The notes beneath the pieces are model-generated. The model did no database searches. It worked only from the letters and a program-made list of their open reading frames with translations, and was not told the DNA's origin. From Azonexus hydrophilus (GTDB taxonomy: Bacteria; Pseudomonadota; Gammaproteobacteria; Burkholderiales; Rhodocyclaceae), in contig NZ_CAJHOB010000012.1 in assembly GCF_905120355.1 (NCBI RefSeq), positions 1-64,000 on the forward strand: a stretch of DNA of 64,000 nucleotides. Direction: 5' to 3'. This document shows, piece by piece, positions 1-7,669 of this stretch (position 1 is the first letter of the stretch; each line of letters opens with the position of its first letter). The position numbers and the translations under genes were made by a program.

Positions 1-201
1 TATCGCCCCTCAATTCAAGATTCTATCGAAGCGACAACTATTCTGACCCAGGGGGGCTGCGTGGGAAACTTCTCCAAAATGGCCGTTTGGGGGGATGAAC
101 TGTCGAACTCGGGGGGGCAGATCGTAACGCTGTTTGCGCTGGCCAATCTGTGGCTGGTGCGCAGGCGATTGCTGCCTCTGCTGGGCGAGGTACGTCCGTG
201 A
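1..201 (+). pseudogene. C-terminal end of a transposase (cut by window edge)
   Basis: An open frame runs from base 1 to a TGA at 199-201 (66 codons). Its end reads MAVWGDELSNSGGQ followed by IVTLFALANLWLVRRRLLPL, the kind of tail seen in DDE transposases of the IS5/IS1182-like groups. The start lies outside the window, so it cannot be said whether the gene is intact upstream. It sits at the edge of the island next to the NACHT gene and points towards it. No clear terminal inverted repeat could be fixed in the 130 bases that follow. The family assignment is by eye only. Confidence 0.5.
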
Positions 202-333
202 AGTGGGAAATACCGGGGAAAACTCCGAAATTTCACGGTCGACCGTCGAAAACCCTCTGTTTTTCATCCTCTTTATGACAGCCTCCGCAAAAACAACGGG
301 TTGTTCAGAGAATCCCTAGGTGCAGTTCTTGAA

Positions 334-3300
334 CTATCGAGAGAACAGTTGAAGCACTCGATCAAACTCAACAGACGGCGTACCTTGCTCAATATGTTTC
401 AGAATTGCCACATATTCAGCCGTGACGCGGTATTGATTCAGTGTCGGCTTTTTGGGGTCAACATACTCTTCGATCACTTTGCCCTTTAGCAGCGTGGGGA
501 GATATGCTCCTGAGAACGGCTTGCCCTTGATGAACTCTTGTTTCTGAGGGTAGAAGTTGCCTCTCGACAGAAAGAGGTTGAACATCTTGGTTAGGCCTGC
601 TCGGACTTCATCTGTTCGTCTCTCAGCAGACTCTTCTCTCTTGGCAATAATGTGAGCGATGCCAGAAGTGTTGCAGGTGTTCGAGAATGTCTTTGGATAA
701 AAAGTCGGATTGACGCCTTTTCTTGGTTCAAGGAGGTTGAACGTACATTCCTCAAAGCGGGTAAATTCGTCGATGGAGCATTCCCAAAAGAAATCAAACC
801 GCTCGAAGTGGCAATTTTCTAGACGAAGGCCGCGAAAATCAAATATTGGCTTAGTTGCAGAATTGCTTCCAACATTGATAAGAGACAGCCTGCTCACGAT
901 ATTCTTTTCCTTGAAGAAATCGTTCATCGCCTCTGTGCAGAGACTCATGTCAAATTTATTTTTAGAATTTCTCAGCAAGCTCAGATAAAGCGAAAATACG
1001 CCAGAGCACGCCCTCTGCTGAAGAGTTTCATCTTTCTCTTTCAGCGTTGGGTTGCTGAACTGAATCGCCTCAATCGTTTCTGAAAGGAACAGAAAAAGTT
1101 CATCATTCAAACTTATGCGGTCACAAATTGATTTGACGAATTCGCTATCAAAACGCAAGTAGTCTGCGGCAATATTGATCATTTTCCAGTCCAAAGCGTC
1201 TATTGAACACGTTAGGAAATAGTCAACCGCAAAGAGTGCTTTGAAATATTCATTGAAAAAGTCATATCGGAAGGCTAGTCGATCATTGCGCAACGCTAGC
1301 AACGGATGACCTTGCAACCGCTGAATCTCATCTGCCTCAAGCTCTGCACCTTGGCCGGATACCTTCGCGAGAACGTTTTTCACATCATAAATAGATATCT
1401 CTCCTTCCTCGGCAACCGACAGTTCCGCGAAAAACGCAATTTGCGTTGCCACCGACAAACTGTCCAGTTTTATGATTTCACGATGGCAGACATTTGCTAC
1501 CAGAAAGTCATTGGATAGCTCAAAATTGAGCAGCCTTTTCGGGCCAGGTAGCGCATTTAAGTCCCCATTTGCGGGAGAGTCGGGGCGTCGCTTGATGAGA
1601 TAAACAATCAGGTCAAGGATGTATGGGATATAGATCTCATCTTGTAGCTGCTTGTTGCGCAGTGCGAGTTTGTCGGCAGTCGCCATCGCGCGATCGATTT
1701 TTCCAGCCTCGACCGACTGGCGGAAAAAATCCTCCGCCATGACTCTAGTGAAGGGTTGCAAATCTAGGTGCTCAACAGGGGCAGTGTGCTGTCTCGAGTC
1801 CCAGAAATAGTCGCGACAAGTAATCAAGATCTTGGCACGCTTCAGATTGGTCGAGTACCCGGTAGAAATGGAGTTGATGAAGCTGATGCTGTCAAATTTT
1901 TGCCCGAGTTTCGCGATGACCTCATCGATGCCATCAAGAACGATCACGAGGCTACCATTGTCCACCGAAAGCGATAATAGGTCCTTCGACAGCGGCGTGT
2001 CGTCTACCGAATGCCTTTCATGTTGTGCATGGTAGAAGTCATATACGTCGTCGATTTTTTTCTTCAGTCGTGATCGTTTCTCTAACTCTCCGATGATTTC
2101 ATGAGAATCGATAAATAGAATGCCGACCTCGCTATTTTCTTTGTAAATTTCATTTAGAAATTTCTTGACGAGGGTCGTTTTACCTATGCCACCATGGCCC
2201 TTGACGATCAAAAGAGGGTTAGCTTCAAATTTGTACCATTTCTTCAGCTCTTGCAAAGCGGATGCAGATTGAGTCGATGCCGAAGTTTCTGCTGAGCCCT
2301 CGATGTAGACGGGCAAGGTAAATGGGATGAATTCTTTAATGTGGTCACGATAAAGAAACTGACTACCAAATTCATCAATGAAATAGACGGTCGGCGTCCC
2401 AAACTGGGCGCGAAGATTGTTTTTTCTCTTCTCGACGTCTAGAACACTTGCTGGTTTCTCCGTCAAAATGACGAGGTTAGATTCTTTTGAAACGATCTGA
2501 TTATTGATGAGATATTGGTGAGTAGCGCTCTGGCTTGCTTCCTCATGAAAATACAGGAATTGTCGTGTCCCCCCAAGTTCATCGGTCAAGAGATAAAACT
2601 CAAAGATGACATTCGTATTCCAGTCTCGTCGGACTAATGGATAGCCCACTTCGATGGTCAGACTAGAGTTCTTTGCAATATATGCATCAACGGTGCTTCG
2701 AATCCCCCGTTCGGGCTTCGCCTCCCCCCGGTCGACTTCAAGCAAATTACTATTTTGATCAAGGTGGCCTGCTCGGAGGCTTCTGCTGCTATCCCTGCTA
2801 GGCGACGAATTGCGAGTCAGTCGGAATCGGGAAATTGTAGCTACGCAAAGGTCAGCAGCTTCGCGCGCAGCATGCTCTTGGTTTCGCTCTTTCTCCGCGC
2901 GATCGACGTTTTTCTTGTATCCCCAGTCACAGATACCTTTAACGATGATCCAATCAACGGTATGTTCTACTCTCTTAAGTGCCCTGAGGAGGCCACTGCC
3001 CTCCATTTCTCCACCAACAGCCGTGGGCTCCGCTTTCAGAATCGCAGTGCGCGCATCTAAGCTGTCAAATAAAGTTTCGATGGAAAGAAGCAGCCCTTCG
3101 TGCACGCGTTTACCGCTGATTTCCGCAGCAGTAGAGAAAGTCTTAATTAAAGTGCCACGGGCAGACGAGACGTCTCCTCGTAAGTGGGTCCCTCCATCAG
3201 TCACCTTGTGGTGTTGGGCATCTCGGATTTGAGTCGAGATAAGCACGTCACCGATCTGCTGGCCGTCAGCATCACGCGCACCCCAAGCAATACCTACAGC

Positions 3301-3564
3301 CACTATTACCAAGGGACTAAAATCCGAAACCGCATTGCTTACAGTATCGAATGATGCCCCGTCTCCTGTAGCGCCCATCAGAGACTTGGCGACGACAACC
3401 TTCTGTCCGTTCAAATCACCGTAGTCCCAGTAAATCTCGTTGCTCGGCCCCTGCACTGGAGCACCATCGCAGCCAGTTTTATCCTTCAGTGCTTTGCGAA
3501 GCTGCGCTTGTTCGTGCGCGTTGACTGTGAGAAGAATGACATCCGCTTTAAGTTGATCGAACAT
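334..3564 (-). CDS. Phosphorylase/nucleosidase-NACHT NTPase, candidate anti-phage STAND protein
   Basis: This 1076-residue protein has at least three parts. Residues about 7-247 form a nucleoside phosphorylase/MTA-SAH nucleosidase-like domain with a GGEMEGSG motif (184-191) and an ICDWG motif (211-215) that would supply the catalytic Asp, so the enzyme part looks intact. Residues about 250-430 are not recognised. Residues about 440-800 are a NACHT/STAND NTPase: Walker A GHGGIGKTT (456-464), Walker B VIVLDGIDE (540-548) and a sensor-like ITCRD (581-585). The C-terminal part includes a short pentapeptide-like stretch near residues 930-960. In known bacterial NLR-like defence proteins, an N-terminal phosphorylase acts as effector once the NTPase senses phage; that role is inferred here. 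The gene is visibly AT-richer than the core genes of the window and lies in an integrase-bearing island, which suggests transfer. Confidence 0.85.
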   Translation of the reverse strand: MFDQLKADVILLTVNAHEQAQLRKALKDKTGCDGAPVQGPSNEIYWDYGDLNGQKVVVAKSLMGATGDGASFDTVSNAVSDFSPLVIVAVGIAWGARDADGQQIGDVLISTQIRDAQHHKVTDGGTHLRGDVSSARGTLIKTFSTAAEISGKRVHEGLLLSIETLFDSLDARTAILKAEPTAVGGEMEGSGLLRALKRVEHTVDWIIVKGICDWGYKKNVDRAEKERNQEHAAREAADLCVATISRFRLTRNSSPSRDSSRSLRAGHLDQNSNLLEVDRGEAKPERGIRSTVDAYIAKNSSLTIEVGYPLVRRDWNTNVIFEFYLLTDELGGTRQFLYFHEEASQSATHQYLINNQIVSKESNLVILTEKPASVLDVEKRKNNLRAQFGTPTVYFIDEFGSQFLYRDHIKEFIPFTLPVYIEGSAETSASTQSASALQELKKWYKFEANPLLIVKGHGGIGKTTLVKKFLNEIYKENSEVGILFIDSHEIIGELEKRSRLKKKIDDVYDFYHAQHERHSVDDTPLSKDLLSLSVDNGSLVIVLDGIDEVIAKLGQKFDSISFINSISTGYSTNLKRAKILITCRDYFWDSRQHTAPVEHLDLQPFTRVMAEDFFRQSVEAGKIDRAMATADKLALRNKQLQDEIYIPYILDLIVYLIKRRPDSPANGDLNALPGPKRLLNFELSNDFLVANVCHREIIKLDSLSVATQIAFFAELSVAEEGEISIYDVKNVLAKVSGQGAELEADEIQRLQGHPLLALRNDRLAFRYDFFNEYFKALFAVDYFLTCSIDALDWKMINIAADYLRFDSEFVKSICDRISLNDELFLFLSETIEAIQFSNPTLKEKDETLQQRACSGVFSLYLSLLRNSKNKFDMSLCTEAMNDFFKEKNIVSRLSLINVGSNSATKPIFDFRGLRLENCHFERFDFFWECSIDEFTRFEECTFNLLEPRKGVNPTFYPKTFSNTCNTSGIAHIIAKREESAERRTDEVRAGLTKMFNLFLSRGNFYPQKQEFIKGKPFSGAYLPTLLKGKVIEEYVDPKKPTLNQYRVTAEYVAILKHIEQGTPSVEFDRVLQLFSR

Positions 3565-4116
3565 TGTATTTTCTAATACTCCCTAAAAATTTCTCGGATG
3601 GCACAGCACATCCTGTGATATTCCACTCTAGTGGACGATTGTAAGTCGGCTTGTGCCCCAACCGCACACTGTGTTGAATCGACCTCGTGAGCATCGTGAG
3701 TGCATAGCACCGCATCTCGGCGGCAGATCAAAAGCGCGCCAGCGGCAAGGAATCGCAAGAGTCCCGCGTTTAGGTGAGCGATTCGTCGAATGCGAACGAA
3801 CGTCTGGTTGCGGATGATGTCCGCATTCCGATGCCCAGCCGTCGTTCATGAAATACGGCTTCACCGTCCGCTCAGGCCGATCAGTTGTCGGTGAGCAGAA
3901 GTATCGTGCGACTGCTCAACTTAGAAACCTGCCGTTGGCCAGCGGTGGCAACAGGTTAGTGGCTCCAGTTCGCAGGATGCAAGAGTGGTCGTTCGCCGTT
4001 GCCTGACGGTCGAGCGACAGGCGACCACCACATTGCTACCCGACTTCACCCCACAGGCCACCAAATACTGAGGCCAACGAGCCAAAATCATGCTGCCAGC
4101 AGCGATCCCTCATCAA
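3565..4116. other. Gene-free 552-base stretch inside the island
   Basis: No convincing gene, RNA or repeat is seen here. The first bases after 3564 must carry the promoter of the leftward NACHT gene (AT-rich, TATTTTCTAATAC at about 3568-3580). The rest has short frames in all directions without recognisable protein character and probably consists of decayed mobile-element DNA. Confidence 0.4.
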
Positions 4117-5151
4117 CTAGCCTATTGCCAACTTCGCCGCAAGCTTCTCGGCTTGCAAGTGGGTATAGCGTTTCAAGACTTGTAGGCTTTTGTGCCCACT
4201 GACAGCGGCCAGTTCGAGTACTGAAAAATCTCCTCTTTCCGCCAGGCGGGAAAGCGCTTCGTGACGCAAATCGTGAAACGTCAGTTCGCTGATTTCTGCT
4301 CGTTGGCAGGCGCGCTCAAAGGCCTTGTACAAGGTCATGCGTGATAGAGGCAAGACTTCTCCTGTCAATGCTGTCGGCAAGCCTTGCAACACGGCTAGCG
4401 CGGCAGGCGACAGCGGAATCGTGCGAGCTTCGCCATTTTTGGTCATGGGCAGAAGGGCAATGCGTCGTTTGAAATCGACATGCTTCCAGTTGAGGGCGAG
4501 CAGTTCGCCCTGTCGCATTGCGGTTTCAATCGCCAGGCGAACGGCTGCTCCCAGCCAAGGATTGCCCGAAGTATCGCACTCCGCCAAAAGACGCTGCTCT
4601 TCGTCGCCGTGTAGGCGCCTCTCCCTGCCTTGCCCGCCTTGTGGTTTGCGTACCCCTTTGACCGGATTGCCATTGGGTAGGGTAATGCCAAATTCCTTGC
4701 TGCCGACATCAAGCACCTTGGACAACAAGTCAATTTCAGTCTTGACCGTTGCCGGAGACACACGAGGCGCAGCCTTGGGATCGCTACGAAAACGTGGATC
4801 AGGCTGTTGCAGACGTTCATCGCGGTAACTTGCCACCAGCGCTGATGTGATGGCGGCTAGCGAATATTTGCCAAATGCCGCTATCAAATGTTGCAACTTG
4901 TATTTCCAGCCATTGCCTCGATAGTGGTGGGGGGCGAATTCGGCCTTGAAACGTTCGGCCAGTTCTTCAAAGGTGGTTTTTTCTGCTTCCCGGCGTGGCA
5001 AATATAGACCTCGATCCAGTTCGGCCTCCATCTGGCGCGCCCATTTCTCGGCATCGCTTTTGTAGTTGAAGGTTTTGAACATTGGTGGCTGACCTTTGCG
5101 TCTGACCTGCACACGCCAGCTGTATTCGCCTCGTTTGGTAATCGTCGCCAT
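4117..5151 (-). CDS. Tyrosine recombinase/phage-type integrase of the island
   Basis: This 344-residue site-specific recombinase has an N-terminal Arm-binding region (ITKRGEYSWRVQVRRKG), a SAM-like core-binding domain and a C-terminal catalytic domain. The catalytic residues are visible: Arg in AMRQGELLALNWKHVD, the HDLRH box, SGHKS, and the Tyr in VLKRYTHLQ near the end. An upstream in-frame ATG at 5188-5190 would add 13 residues (MAQFWHNTT...). The internal ATG at 5149-5151 is preferred because the ITKRG arm begins there, but neither start has a strong ribosome site. The gene starts about 85 bases from the tRNA-Ser fragment at 5237-5302, the usual arrangement for an element integrated in a tRNA 3' end, so it presumably catalyses integration and excision of the DNA to its left. 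Confidence 0.9.
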   Translation of the reverse strand: MATITKRGEYSWRVQVRRKGQPPMFKTFNYKSDAEKWARQMEAELDRGLYLPRREAEKTTFEELAERFKAEFAPHHYRGNGWKYKLQHLIAAFGKYSLAAITSALVASYRDERLQQPDPRFRSDPKAAPRVSPATVKTEIDLLSKVLDVGSKEFGITLPNGNPVKGVRKPQGGQGRERRLHGDEEQRLLAECDTSGNPWLGAAVRLAIETAMRQGELLALNWKHVDFKRRIALLPMTKNGEARTIPLSPAALAVLQGLPTALTGEVLPLSRMTLYKAFERACQRAEISELTFHDLRHEALSRLAERGDFSVLELAAVSGHKSLQVLKRYTHLQAEKLAAKLAIG

Positions 5152-5236
5152 GGCACACTCGGAAGTTGTGTTGTGCCAAAATTGTGCCATTAAATTTTTA
5201 GTGCGTCGATAATCCTTGTGGTTAAGCTATTTTACA

Positions 5237-5302
5237 CTCCCCTGCTAAGGGAGCATGCGGGCAAAACCTGCATCGAGGGTTCGAATCCCTCCGTCTCCGC
5301 CA
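5237..5302 (+). other. Attachment site: 3' fragment of tRNA-Ser(GCT)
   Basis: Bases 5237-5253 fold as a 5-bp anticodon stem with loop CTGCTAA (anticodon GCT, 5244-5246). They are followed by the long variable arm typical of tRNA-Ser (ATGCGGG/CCTGCAT), a T arm (GAGGG-TTCGAAT-CCCTC), the 3' acceptor strand CGTCTCC, G and CCA (5300-5302). The matching 5' acceptor strand GGAGACG and a D arm are absent upstream. It is therefore not a working tRNA but the copy of the tRNA 3' end left by integration. The functional tRNA-Ser(GCT) should lie at the far left end of the island, outside the window. Confidence 0.85.
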
Positions 5303-5316
5303 GAAGTTTTGCAAAA

Positions 5317-5339
5317 AAGCGCCTTTTGGGCGTTTTTTT
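5317..5339 (+). terminator. Intrinsic terminator of the original tRNA-Ser gene
   Basis: AAGCGCC, a TTTTG loop and GGCGTTT form a 7-bp hairpin followed by a run of T. It lies 15 bases behind the tRNA-Ser 3' end and directly before the group II intron. Confidence 0.75.
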
Positions 5340-5344
5340 GTTTT

Positions 5345-5873
5345 GTGCGCCCAGCATGGGCGCACTCCTGCGGGTGTAAGTCCCGCCCAACTGCGTGAGG
5401 CTGACCGAGCGTGGGGAGGGCGAGGCAGGGTTTCGCAACGCATGCGTTGCGCTGCCGCAGCTGGAATCCTGTGCAAAGGATTCCGTGGGCGGCGTGGAAC
5501 GTAATCTGCGAGCCGATGAACAAGAATCGGATAGAAGGTGCTGTGAAGCGGAGCGAGAAGTTAGCAGAGGCCATGGTGGTTGCCTGTTTGGGGCGAAGGG
5601 CCGAAGGAATGGGGGAGTGGCTACCGAGTTTTCGAGAGCGGGGAGTCCCAGATGTTCACTAACCTGGAGCTCGCCATATATTCAGGGTGGGTGAAGCCCT
5701 CAATGGTCTGGCAGCGAGATAACCAATCTTGCTGAACTCGAACTGGCGAAACCGGGAGTGTGCGGGAGGGTTTGCCTGCGTACCACCTCAACCATTCCAA
5801 CCGCCCGGTGCGGGCCCGCATGCCGGGTGGTGTGGCAGGGGCGCAGTCTACAATGGCTGCCCCCTATCCCGAT
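5345..5873 (+). mobile_element. ORF-less group IIC intron
   Basis: The 5' end GTGCGCCCAGCATGGGCGCA, followed by CGGGTGTAAGTCCCG, matches the start of group IIC introns such as the Oceanobacillus iheyensis intron (GUGUGCCCGGCAUGGGUGCA..., recalled). Near the 3' end, bases 5799-5832 form domain V (ACCGCCCGGTGCGG..., closing with CCGGGTGGTGT). A domain VI hairpin (CAGGGGC/GCCCCCT) and the end TATCCCGAT at 5873 follow. At about 529 bases it has no room for the reverse transcriptase/maturase, and no RT motif is seen, so domain IV has lost its ORF. It can only move with a maturase supplied in trans. Its place just behind a terminator hairpin is the known target preference of IIC introns. The exact 3' boundary is uncertain by a few bases. 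Confidence 0.85.
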
Positions 5874-5998
5874 TGCGGTCGCACCGGGAGTGACTGGTCT
5901 TTACCGATGGAATCAGCGGTTCATTGTGCCGGGAACAAATCGGTAAAGCGCGGTCAAATAAAACCGGTGCAGGTGGCTGGTGTCAGCTTGTGCGCCGA

Positions 5999-6946
5999 TC
6001 AGTTCTGTTGCTCCAGTTTCTGTCTGATCTCAACTTTTCCCGATTTTGTAACGAACTCCACTCCCGCGACTTGTTGGAGTGCCTGCAGCGCCATGTTTTC
6101 GTCGTCAATCAGGAACACGCCGCTGATACGTATGCTCTCCAATGGCGGATCAGAGAGTTTGATCGGGGTTTTGCGGTAGCGGTTTAATTCCTCCACGACC
6201 GCCGCCAGCGGCGCGGCATCGAACAGGAGCTGCCCGGTTGCCCAGGCTAGTGCAGTCGTATCTACCGGGCGGGCATTGGATATGTTCCGCGCGTTAAATT
6301 CGGTCATTTCGCCAGCACCGACTCTGTGCGGCGGCGTATTGGAAGAGGGAAGGTCGATCTCGACCATGCCTTCGGCCACGGAGACGCGTGTCCGAACCTC
6401 GTCGACATCGACTTCAAAGCGGGTACCGATGTCTCGGATCACGCCTGCGTCGGTGGCTACTTCAAAGGGGCGCGAGCGGTCGCTGGCGACCGCGACGACG
6501 ATCCGTCCCTTGTCGAGTTCGATACGACGCCGTTCAGTATCGAATTTCACCCATAGGCGCGTTTCCGGAGCCACGTCTAGAATGCTGCCATCAGCTAGCG
6601 TTACATGCCTCAATTCGCCCGAATCGGTTGCCATTTGACCATCGAGCCATCCCAGACTGACCCAGCCACTGATCAATGTGATGCCGGCAAGTCCGGACAG
6701 CGTCCGCAATACCTGCCTTCGCCGGGGCTTTGTTGGGCGAAGCTCGGCAGATGCATCCCACATGCGCTGGAAAGCGTCATATTCACTGCGATGACGTGCA
6801 TCGGCGCTGAGCCAGGCGGCGAAGTCGGCATGTTCGGAATCGGAAACCTCGTCGCCGCGCAAGCGCGCAAACCACAACGCAGCTTCCTCCTGGATGCGTT
6901 CGTCGACAGGAGAATTCGTGGTGTGTGGCGAAGAAGCAACTGGCAT
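5999..6946 (-). CDS. FecR-type anti-sigma factor/regulator
   Basis: This is a FecR-family inner-membrane signal transducer. It begins with a cytoplasmic DUF4880-like domain (EEAALWFARLRGDEVSDSEH). A single membrane segment (LSGLAGITLISGWVSLGWL) follows, then a periplasmic FecR domain (VTLADGSILDVAPETRLWV, RDIGTRFEVDV) and a C-terminal STN-like region (LLFDAAPLAAVVEELNRYR). It would pass the signal from the substrate-loaded TonB receptor at 7670-9925 to the sigma factor encoded just upstream. A GTG at 6968-6970 could add 8 residues; ATG 6944-6946 was chosen as the simpler start. It ends about 125 bases from the group II intron and is divergent from the receptor. Confidence 0.9.
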   Translation of the reverse strand: MPVASSPHTTNSPVDERIQEEAALWFARLRGDEVSDSEHADFAAWLSADARHRSEYDAFQRMWDASAELRPTKPRRRQVLRTLSGLAGITLISGWVSLGWLDGQMATDSGELRHVTLADGSILDVAPETRLWVKFDTERRRIELDKGRIVVAVASDRSRPFEVATDAGVIRDIGTRFEVDVDEVRTRVSVAEGMVEIDLPSSNTPPHRVGAGEMTEFNARNISNARPVDTTALAWATGQLLFDAAPLAAVVEELNRYRKTPIKLSDPPLESIRISGVFLIDDENMALQALQQVAGVEFVTKSGKVEIRQKLEQQN

Positions 6947-6996
6947 GCGTGGAATTTTCCGACATGGCACAGGTGGCTGTCAAAAGCAATACACGC

Positions 6997-7524
6997 TCAG
7001 GTCGACCAAAGACGGCGCAAATACAGTATGGCGCGGGCAAAATTGGCCTCTACTGCCTTGACCGATATGCCGAGTCGGAAAGATATCTCAGTTTGTGTCA
7101 ACCCTTCGAAACGATGCAGGAAAAACACTTCGCGACATCGTGCCGGCAAGGTGTCGATGCCGTTTGCCAAGACTCGCAGGCGTTGGCGTGCTTCGGCAAT
7201 ACGCGCCGGATCGGACACCGGATCAACTAGTACGCTTTCGTAGTCCTCAATGGGTTCGATGGTCGGCCGTATGCGTTGGGCACGCATAAGATCAACGGCA
7301 AGGTTGTGCGCCGCGCGCAGCAGAAAACCTCGGGGATTCACAATCGGAACGCTCAGTGGATGCAACAGGAGGCGCAGAAAGATGTCCTGGGCAGCCTCTC
7401 GCCCGGCCTCCGGGCATCCCAGCCTGCGGGCGAGAAAAGTGCGTACTACGCCGAAATGCTCTCGATAGAGCTCTGGCAGTAGCGTCTCGGCAGAAGAGGT
7501 AACGGAATCGGTGACGTCAGACAT
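6997..7524 (-). CDS. ECF sigma factor, FecI type
   Basis: This 175-residue ECF sigma-70 factor has region 2 (LYREHFGVVRTFLARRLGCPEAGREAAQDIFLRL, with NPRGFLLRAAHNLAVDLMR) and region 4 (LPARCREVFFLHRFEGLTQTEISFRLGISVKAVE). It is transcribed ahead of fecR (gap about 50 bases) and divergently from the TonB receptor, the standard cell-surface signalling cassette for siderophore, haem or metallophore uptake. By analogy it would switch on the 7670 receptor and possibly the peptide genes behind it. Confidence 0.92.
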   Translation of the reverse strand: MSDVTDSVTSSAETLLPELYREHFGVVRTFLARRLGCPEAGREAAQDIFLRLLLHPLSVPIVNPRGFLLRAAHNLAVDLMRAQRIRPTIEPIEDYESVLVDPVSDPARIAEARQRLRVLANGIDTLPARCREVFFLHRFEGLTQTEISFRLGISVKAVEANFARAILYLRRLWST

Positions 7525-7553
7525 GGCTGGATCGTAATGCTTGTTCCCCCTGT

Positions 7554-7580
7554 GCTAGTGCGGCACGTTGTCGCACTAGC
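7554..7580. promoter_or_regulatory. 9-bp inverted repeat in the fecI/receptor intergenic region
   Basis: GCTAGTGCG and CGCACTAGC flank a 9-base spacer, a perfect inverted repeat between the divergent sigma-factor and receptor genes. It could be an operator (for example for a metal regulator) or an RNA hairpin in either leader. It does not match a classic Fur box, and no T run follows, so it is not an ordinary terminator. Confidence 0.45.
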
Positions 7581-7669
7581 GTAAGCGGACATAGGGGAGG
7601 GGGGAAAAATTTCGTCTGTATGGGTAGAGGGCGCTTTTTGCCTCGCATTCATTGATCCAGGGAGAAAAC

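Noticed and set aside
5395-5694. Overlapping 99- and 83-residue frames in the intron region
   Set aside because: The DNA is explained by group IIC intron structure; the frames show no domain and no reverse transcriptase motif.
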